Source of the DNA: Thermoplasmata archaeon
GTDB lineage: Archaea; Thermoplasmatota; Thermoplasmata; Thermoplasmatales; B87-G9
Direction of reading: 5' to 3'
DNA length: 11,256 nt
Assembly (NCBI GenBank): GCA_003649695.1
Contig: QMSR01000022.1
Location: 1 to 11,256 of the forward strand
The translations under genes were made by a program, and so were the position numbers. The notes under the pieces are model-generated. The model saw nothing but the letters and a program-made list of their open reading frames with translations. It did not search any database and had not been told where the DNA came from. Shown in pieces: positions 1-9,000 of this stretch (positions are counted from its first letter, which is position 1; each line of letters begins with the position of its first letter).

Positions 1-90
1 ATCGGTAAACGCTAATTTGCCATTCTCCCAACCAAGCTGTTTTCCACCCACATATGTCATTCCTAAAAGCTCTGTATCTTTTGCTAATGT
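1..90 (-). repeat. 30-residue LGWExGKLAFTD repeat, copy 2, at the window edge
   Basis: Encodes a TLAKDTELLGMTY segment followed by LGWENGKLAFTD. At 1-36 the DNA differs from 220-255 at only a few bases, so this is a recent duplication. The last motif residue falls on base 1, so the repeat very probably continues outside the window. Confidence 0.85.
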
Positions 91-3000
91 GAATGTCTTA
101 AAATTATCCCAGCTTACTGTGGTGCTCTTATCTATTGCACTCAGTTCATCATTATGGAAGTGTGCTCTTAATGTACGTTCAATATTATCCGATCCCATTA
201 CTTTTATATCCGTATATGCATCGGTAAATGCTAATTTGCCGTCTTCCCAACCAAGTGATGATCCTTTCGTATATGTTATGCCTTTTATTGTCACATCACT
301 CTTTAGCTTATGAATTGTATCAAACTCCATCCATTCACTATTTAAGCTATAAAGTCCATCTTTATCCTTAACAACAGTTAATTTTTCATTTATAACAACA
401 CCTGAAACATTATATGAATTATTTGTAAATCCTCCCTCAGACAAAAATGCACCATTTAATATCACTCCGCCGCCTTTAGGCCCAATTGTGTGTGTTATAT
501 TATTTAATAAGACTAAAGTAATTGTTGTATCTTCGTCTGTATAAATTACATCATTGTTACGTACTACCCACTGGTTATTCTGAATGCCGAAGAAGCAGCC
601 TTCGTCAATGAAGAGTTGGCCATTTTCCGATGTAAGTTTAATATGATTTAAACCGCCACCACTAGTTTGTGCCGTGCCTTCGCCGCTCTTTGCAAAAGAA
701 ACAGTGTTGTCGGCTAAAGCAAACTTATCTATTGAGTACCCGGTCCCGTTTAAAATTACAAGCTGATCACCTAACGCCTGCAACTGGGAATTTTCCTCAA
801 TAAAAACTTCATTGCCTGTAACCATATCAACGAGTACCATTCCTATATGTACAACGCCATGCTTATCAACAACAGTCTGGTCTCCTTTAAAGGATATGCT
901 TCCATCAGGATTTTCAAAGAAAGCAACCTGGCTTCCCGCTTTTATTACCCTAAGACCACCCTCAATTTGAAAAACCTTATCCATTCCTATGGAAGTAGGT
1001 TGTTTATACGCGGCCAGTGTTGGCTGCAGTTTCTCTAAACGTGCTGAAATGGTTCCGTCAGCTGCAATCATAAACTGCTCATTAAAGTTTGTAATCTGCT
1101 GCGCCTTCATGACAAAATTTTCCATCAATTTTTCCTGCAAGCCGCTTATATTGGACCAAGTAATATCGTAGAAACCTGACATGCGTGCATCAAGTAAAGC
1201 ATCTGCTAATGTTAGGGACTCGATCTCAACCCGTGCATTATCTTTGACCGACTGCATTACATTAGGATCATTTAGCATTCCCCTAAGTTGTTGCATCTTC
1301 TCAGCAGATTCTGCCTTCTGTACAATTGCTCCCACAAGAATATGAGCAACCAGTAACACTCCATTAATCTTTTGATTAGAATCTTTACCTATAAAATTCT
1401 CAGCAAATTTCTCTAATATCTGGCCTGCGGTCTTATTTCCGAACATAGTATCAAAACCATCAATTGAGGCCACGCCGGCAACAAAAGCACTAATAACTTC
1501 TTTATTATATACTGCTTCTACGCTTGCCATATCAATCCATGACTCGATGCCTGCAAACCCGGCTATACGCGCATCAATAAATGCATTACTAACCTGAGCC
1601 TCCATACGGCTCTTTACGTCCGTAATGCTTGCAAGCTTTTCAGTTCCAGCTTGTTTTTCTATTAATAATGCTCCAATGCTTTGCGCAACAGTGTATATCA
1701 CACTTAGTTTTTGCTGAGAATCCTCACCCTTATAATTTGAAGCAAACTGCTCAAGTATTTTTCCTGCAGAAATATTACCCATTTTGGTATCAAAAGTGGC
1801 ACCAAAACCCTCTATAGAACCTACCAATGATATAAATGTATTAATAACACCTTTTGTATATGCTGATTGTACACTGGCCATATCGACCCATGAATCAACA
1901 CTTAAAAATCCAATGAGACGTGCATCAATCAGAGCATTACTAATCTGAACCTCCATGCGGTCTTTTGAATCCGTAATACTGGCAAGTTTTTCAATACCTG
2001 CTTCTCTCTCTATTAATAAGACACCAATACTATGTGCAACACTAGAGACCACATTAAGTTTTTGTAGACTATCCGTACTTCTTGCAGCAAATTGTTCCAG
2101 TATAGCTCCTCCGGTTATCTTAATCTGACTGCCGTCAATAGTAGCCGTAATCTCTTGCTGGAATAGAGTGCTATTCTTTAATATATTAATCATTCCCGTA
2201 ACCACTGCACCTGCTAATCCCTCAATACTTGTTAATCCTGTTACTTGTGATAATGCAATGGCCTGTGCATCAATGATGGTTACTTCAAGATTGAGAAGGC
2301 TTAACTGCATATCCTTGTCTGCCACAGACGATGCTTCAAGCGCACTTATCTTCTTTATAACAGTATTCTTTTGTTCTACTAAATGTGAAAGCATCTTCGT
2401 AACAGTAAAAGCAAAATTAGCCTTCTCATTTTCTGAGCCATTAAAGTTTGCAACCGCTTTGTCTAAAATCTCTCCGGCGGTCATAGTAACCTGATTACCG
2501 TCAATAGTGACGCTAAACGTCTGGTTTTTAAATATATCCGAAGTACTGACAATTCCTATCGCATAATTAAATATACCGCCTATATCTGATACTATGCCTA
2601 AAAGTCCGCCCTCAACTAATGTCGTATCTAATACACCGGATACCTTGTTATATACTGAATCTATCAAAGCACTTTCAATATCGGTTATATCGACCTTACC
2701 ACTTGTACCAGTTGCAATAGCTGTTATAGTAGTCTTAAGAGCATCAACAAGCTTTCCTACTACAGAATCATAGTTGTCAGTTCTGATAAATTTCTCAAGT
2801 CCGCCTGCTTTAGTAATTTCAGTGTTTATGTTAATAACAGCATCAAGGAGCTGTCCATCCTGAGATGAAGTTAATAATGTCTTCCATACACTTGCAACTC
2901 CTACAGCACTATTCAGTATACCGCCTACACCTGTAATAATTCCTAAAAGATCACCACTTACCAGTGCAGCATCCAACTTAGTAAATGCAGTGTTGTATAC

Positions 3001-6000
3001 AAAATTCATAAGAGCGCTTTCAATATTGGTTATCTGATCCTTTTCCTTATTGACTGTTCCGGTTGCAATAGCAGTTATAGTAGTCTTCAAAGCTTCAACA
3101 ATCGGCTCCAAGGTTGAAGTATAATTATCAGCATTCCTAAAGTTCTCAAGTCCACCGGCTTTGGTAATCTCAGTGTTCATATTATTAACTGCATTAAGGA
3201 GCTGATCATTCGGAGATGAAGTTAAAAGAGTATTCCAAACATTTGCAATAAAAATCGCTCCATTCTTTAAATTACTTACACCGGTAATAATTCCAAATAT
3301 ATCGCCCTCTATTAATGCGGCATCCAAGCTACCAAACGCTGTGTTGTATATTAAATTACTAAGAGCAACTTCAATATCCGTTATTTCTGCTTCACTCTTA
3401 TTTAACGTTCCTGTTGCAATGCCTGTAATAGTAATCTTCAAAGCTTCAACAAGCGGCTCTAAGGTTGAAGTATAATTATCAGCATTCCTAAAGTTTTCAA
3501 GTCCGCCTGCTTTTACAATTTCAGAATTTAAATTATTAATAGCATTAAGCAGACCGTCATCCGATGCAGCGATTAATAGTGAACCCCAATCATTTACAAC
3601 TCCTAATCCATAACCGAATACCATATTGGTTCCTAATACCATTGCGGTAAGGTCTCCTTTTGCCAATGCAGCATCCAATAAACTAAATCCAGTATTTTTA
3701 ACGAATCCAACAAGGGCATCAACATCAGTTTGTGTCAACTTAGCAATACTCTTATCATTAAGTGTTACTTCAAAATTTTCAGCTGCCCTCTGGACTATAC
3801 TTACAAGGGTTGTCTGAATCTCTTTGTTCAAGTTTATCAATTGTTCATGGGTAACGTTACTTCCGGAATCAACAGTAAGTTTCAATGCATCAAAGAGTCC
3901 GCCGCCAATAATTCTGGACTCAATCAACAACTGGCCAAAAGTATCAACAGTACTCTTTGCACCCGCCAATATTCCTCCAGCGACAGATATTATTGACATC
4001 AGATCACCTTTTGCCAATGCCTCATCTAAAGAACCAAATGCCGTATTTTGTATAAGGCTGAGAATCAAATTAGTTTCAGGTTGTGTAAGTTTAACAGTTT
4101 TATCATCAGAAATTACCTGAAGATCCTGGCTTCGTTTGCCCGCCACTTCCATAATTGTCATTTTCAATGACGATACTATCTCTTGAAGCGCAGGATTATA
4201 AGCATCAGTCTTGGTGAACTTTTCAAGTCCGCCCGCTTTTGCAACACCTGCATTAAAGTTTTCTATGGCAATAAGGAGATTATCATTGGATGAAGACATT
4301 AATAATTCTCCAAACGTATTGAAAATCTGATTTGTCGCATTAAATGCCAAAGATGCACCTGAGACAATACTTAATAAATCACCTTTTGCAAGAGCTATGT
4401 CTAATTTCTCAAATGCAATATTTCCAACAAAAGCCCCTAATATTTCCTTAGTATTTGTATCCATTTTAAGTTTTGTGCTTGTCTCAACATTCTTCGTAGC
4501 ATCATTTATTATTGATGTTTTGAAGTCACTAGCCAAAATTGATGCCTGCATCATCTTTTCATAAGAAGAACTGTCTGACACATAAACTTTTAACAACCCT
4601 TCAATAAAATTCGTAAGAGTCGTGTTTCTGTTGTACTTATCCTTAGATAATGTATAAATCTGCTCAATACCAACAACGTCTTTTATATCATATCCATTCT
4701 GAATTAATGCTGAAAATGCGCCGCCTTCCAATCCTTGGACTTTAGTAATTCCTGTGACATCATCGAGTATTGCAGCAAAAGCATTACTAAAGCTAAAATA
4801 ATCTTTTTCTAATACATTTTGTTCATTAGCTTTTCTAATAACCTCTTTTGCAGTTGTATCACCCTTTTGTGCTCTGTCTTCATAATCAAAGTAAATACTG
4901 TATTTGGTGATCTCCTGCTGTACATACTGTATTCTATAATCAAGCATACCTCCCAACATACCTTCAACAAACGCTGACAGGAAGTTATCTTGAAGTTTCT
5001 TTGTCTTCTCTCCTGTATCAGGATCAACCACTTCAACTTCATCCTGTAGGGTTGCTACTATAACCGGAAGCACAACCTGACGCATAAAATTTAATACCAA
5101 GGCCTCGGTTTTGAGCCCTTCAAGGAAACTTGCTTTTTCTTGGGATAAATTTTGAGTGTCGGTAGTAGTTGGGGCAAATATACTTGAAATTACTCCAAGT
5201 GCCCACCCAGCCAATGCGTTAACAATCACGGATGCCATACCGTGGTCTTCATATGAATAAAAATAATCAAGCAATCCCAAGGATAAAGAACCAAAAAACT
5301 GACTGCTTAACAAATTAGCCGGTTTCATAAATTCTGTAAAACTTTGAGAAGTATCACCGAAGAAAGTATCCGTAATACTTTTTAATGACCCTTCAAGTGA
5401 TTCACTAAAGAAGTTATCCCAGGCATTTAAAGCTTCAGTATAATTATCAGCAGCTTCCATTAAATTTGCCGCTGCGGCTTCTGAGAACGTTTCATCAAAC
5501 TCACGTGCTGCAGACTGAAGATTCGAAGAAGCCTGATTAAGCTTAACAGATTGTAATGCTGTTTGTGCAAGGAACCCGAATACTGACATCAAGCCGGCAA
5601 ACAGAGCAGACGTTCCTATATATTCATTCATAGCAAACTGATCAACAGTACCGGTCATATATGCACTAAAAAATTGTCGGGCTACAGAGTTAACAACACC
5701 TTTAACAAATGCAGCAGCAATGTTTGCACCAAATGATGACAATGCGCCCTCAGCTCCACCATCCATGAAGAACTTCCATAAAGTAGCCTGTGCTGAACCT
5801 TCTGAAGCAAGAGAAGAACCTCCGGCTAGTAAGTTAGCCGAATCCCCCATAGCAACCCAATAATCAACTTCTGCATCAATTATTTGCTCCATTGAGCCGG
5901 TAGCTTCTGCCTGCTTAAGATTTTTAGCAGCAGCATCAATACCATCCTTAGCATCAGAAACACCAAAAATTGCTGTAAGTAAGACAAATGCTGTACCAAG

Positions 6001-9000
6001 TATACGAAATACATCTCCGAAACCTGTTGTCTCACCGTTCTGCAATTCTTCTTCAGAAAGATGCGTTGCATCATAATAATTTGCAAATGAAGTCATGAGG
6101 TATCCTGCATTCCCCGCAACAACCTGCCAAGAAAGATTAGACATAGAAAATGTAGTATTGATTGTAGTTTCTGCCACACCATCAACAACCGTTGTTACTT
6201 CCGCAGAACTTAGACCCATCATATATAGTGAACCAACTACCTTGAAACAGGTACCTATAAGATTCCAGAGTGCAGCACTTTCATAATTACCTCGATATGC
6301 CTGTATAGCTCCGTATTCCTGAAATCCCTGACCCATAAGTATTAAACCAGCGCCCACTCCAAGGGGTCCTCCTGCAACCATAAGTGCAACAGCACCAACA
6401 AAACTGCCAATCATGCTAATAGTTTTACCAAGCTCATAATTACCAGTAACTTGACCAATAATATCACCCAATGAACTTATAGCCATAGCAACAGTCATTG
6501 CTACAAAACAGCCATATGCAGCAACCCCAGCAGTTAAAGCCGCTCCTTCAAACATTGCAGCCATAAGGCTAGCCCCTGGCCCAGTTCCAGCACCCCAAGT
6601 TACAATAGTAATAATAATAAGAGCGATAACAACGAAAAGTTTTACAACCCATCCATGCCCACTATCTTCTTTTACTCTCTTTGTGTAATTTATTTGTTTA
6701 GTTTCAACAAGACGACTATCCACATCATACGTATTAACAGTAGTATATGTAATATAAGTCTTGGATGATGAACCTTTGCCTCCGGATACTTTTGTATATT
6801 GATATGTATCCGTGTGTGTGGTGCGGCCAAATTCATCATAGTGATGTGTTATCCATGTCTGAGTATAACCATGGCTAATTCTATAAAATTCATAAGTCTG
6901 TTTTATAAGACCATTCTCATAATAAGATATAGTGCCGTTTCCGGTAGGATAATGTCCAGATTCTGTAGGTGTATATTGTGGATATCCCTTTTCAATTAAA
7001 TAATCATGCTGTTTTGGCCGGTAATAATCATAAGAAACCATAAGGCCAAGCACATTATATTTAACATTACTGTATGTCATCTCACTTACTGAATATCTAT
7101 ACTCCTCAGGTACTTCGCCCCAGTCCATCGTTACATAACCATTCTCACTCTCAAGCCAGCGTGTCTCTAAGTCTCCTGCTTTGTGGTATGTGATAGTTTT
7201 AGTCGTATACTCAGTAGCATTGCCCATTGAATCCCACTTTTTGTTCCATCTTTGTGAGACACTATCAAGGAAACCATCAATCCAAGTTTCAACCCTTGAA
7301 TATGACTGTAAATACTTACCTAATTCAGCCACATATTTATATTGGGCAGTACCGTATTGTGTGTATGATTTATCATAAAGAAGGTTTCCATCGGCATCTG
7401 TAAGATAGTTTTCAGTTCCACGATCTGCCCATTCTTGAGATACTTCATGAACATTATCTGTCCAGCCGATAAGGTTGCCGTATTTGTCATACTGCATGTC
7501 TGAACGTGTTCTTTCAATAACTGCATCGGGAGCTTGACTTGACCACTCATACTGCATAAAGCCTGTTACATTTCCATCATCATCATAAGTTGTCCAGAGA
7601 CGCTCAACCTTATTTTCCAAACGATATGAACCTTCCACATTACCACTGCTTGTCCATGCACTTCCGCCCTTATATTTCAGGGTTTCAAGAGTCTCAAGCA
7701 CATAACTAACCAGCCTTCCATCACTGTCATAATCCATATCATAATATTTTTCTTCGCTATAATGTGTATATGTAGCAGTAGCAACAGTTCCATATTCACC
7801 CGACTTAGTGATTTTCACCTTCGTCTCTATAGACGAAGTGGTACTGCTAGGTAAAAGATTTTCATTTATAGCAGTTTCAGGATCATCTTCAGGAAATGTA
7901 GCTGTATACTCAACTTTTATACTTTCATATGTATATGTATAGTTTAATTCTTCACCAAACCATGACCAACCAGTATTACCAAGAATCTCCTCAGCTGTGC
8001 CGTCCATTTCCTCGTTTTCCCGCATATTTATTTCTGTCGCAAAACCAAAAGAAGGATTTGTAACTGATGGATTAAGATAAGCTATATCATAACTTATCTC
8101 TTTTAACTGATTATAGCCTGATGAAATCTGGCGTGCATTTGGATCGCCATGCAGTTTGTATGTTAATTCAGGATCATACGAATAAAAGGTACGTGTAATT
8201 GTTCCATCAAGGGTAGGAATTTTTTTAGAAACACGACCTGTGCTAGCACCATATTCATCAAAACTTTGATTGGAATTTTCAATCTCTTTGTTTCCTGTAA
8301 TTGTTGTTTTTCTAAAATAATAACCATCCTCATCCGTACCATCAGTGGTAGTTGCTTTCCATACAACTACTAATAAATCTTTTGATTTATATCCATAAAC
8401 CGTGCCTGTATGAGTAACTCCATATTCATCTTCATAAGTTGTCTGATAATACCCTGTTTCCCAGCCGGAATATGAAACTGTTCCTATGCAATATCCCTCT
8501 TCGATATAAATTCCTGTAAGCACTTCAGATTCAGGACCAGTGGGAATTATACCTTCAAAAAGGGTAAGTGCTTGAAGATTGCCATTCGCATCAAAATTAA
8601 TGTACAATCCACCCCAGATAACAGAATCTAAAGTGACTGTAAATATTGTCCCTCCCTTGAAACCAATCATTAATGCACCTATATTATCCGATGAAAGATC
8701 ATCTGCTGATAAATAACCAATAAATACCCGCTCTTCACCATGCCACGTAAATGTAGTCGCAGCATCAAAATGGTAAGTAACCTCATACCCTACTAAATTT
8801 CCTTGCTTATCATAAAGTTTTTTACCGCCGGCTATCGGATCTGAAAAAACAACCTTCTTGTCTGCTGCTTGTGTTCTCCATTCGCCAACCTTAGCACCAG
8901 TTTCGTCATATACATCAGCATCTCGGAAACCCCATCCAAATAAACCAACACCCGGCACCCGTACTAACTCAAGCGGGTTATTATCACGGCTCTTGACTAT

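Larger units (their letters stand above)
2527..4617 (-). repeat. Helical tandem repeat array, subfamily U (about 117 residues per unit)
   Basis: Using the motif FxxLDxALxxGDLxxI as anchor, units start at 4416, 4041, 3690, 3339, 2988 and 2643, with lengths of 125, 117, 117, 117 and 115 residues. A second conserved motif, KAGGLExF, recurs with its Ala codon at 4236, 3510, 3159 and 2808; unit 2 has a diverged GGGLFDAL at 3906. The stretch 4617-4417 is the second half of an earlier, more diverged unit. Each unit looks almost entirely helical: the LDxALxxGD segment, a hydrophobic Gly-rich helix, a polar loop (LLxSSxxxxLL), KAGGLExF, an aromatic NY turn and an ExLKxTIxxIA helix. The three middle units are exactly equal in length. 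This suggests a superhelical or bundle-chain solenoid. No known repeat family (TPR, HEAT, ankyrin) fits its length or motifs. Confidence 0.88.

Noticed and set aside
2168..2494. Plus-strand open frame of 108 codons
   Set aside because: It lies antisense to the repeat-coding minus frame, has an odd composition and shows no domain. The minus frame there carries well-conserved repeat motifs.
1105..4617. CRISPR-like or DNA-level repeat array
   Set aside because: The periodicity is at protein level, units are diverged and hundreds of bases long, and the frame is preserved throughout.
4809..5042. Minus-strand open frame of 77 codons in another frame
   Set aside because: It overlaps the giant frame out of phase, while the giant frame continues with sensible protein sequence; the short frame is rich in chance basic residues.
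6601..6622. AAT/ATT microsatellite
   Set aside because: It is a short run encoding consecutive isoleucines in the first membrane segment and is explained by the coding sequence.
6600..6680. Possible separate gene starting with a signal anchor at the first hydrophobic segment
   Set aside because: No stop codon lies upstream in frame and no Met codon precedes the segment closely; the frame is continuous with the YD-like region.
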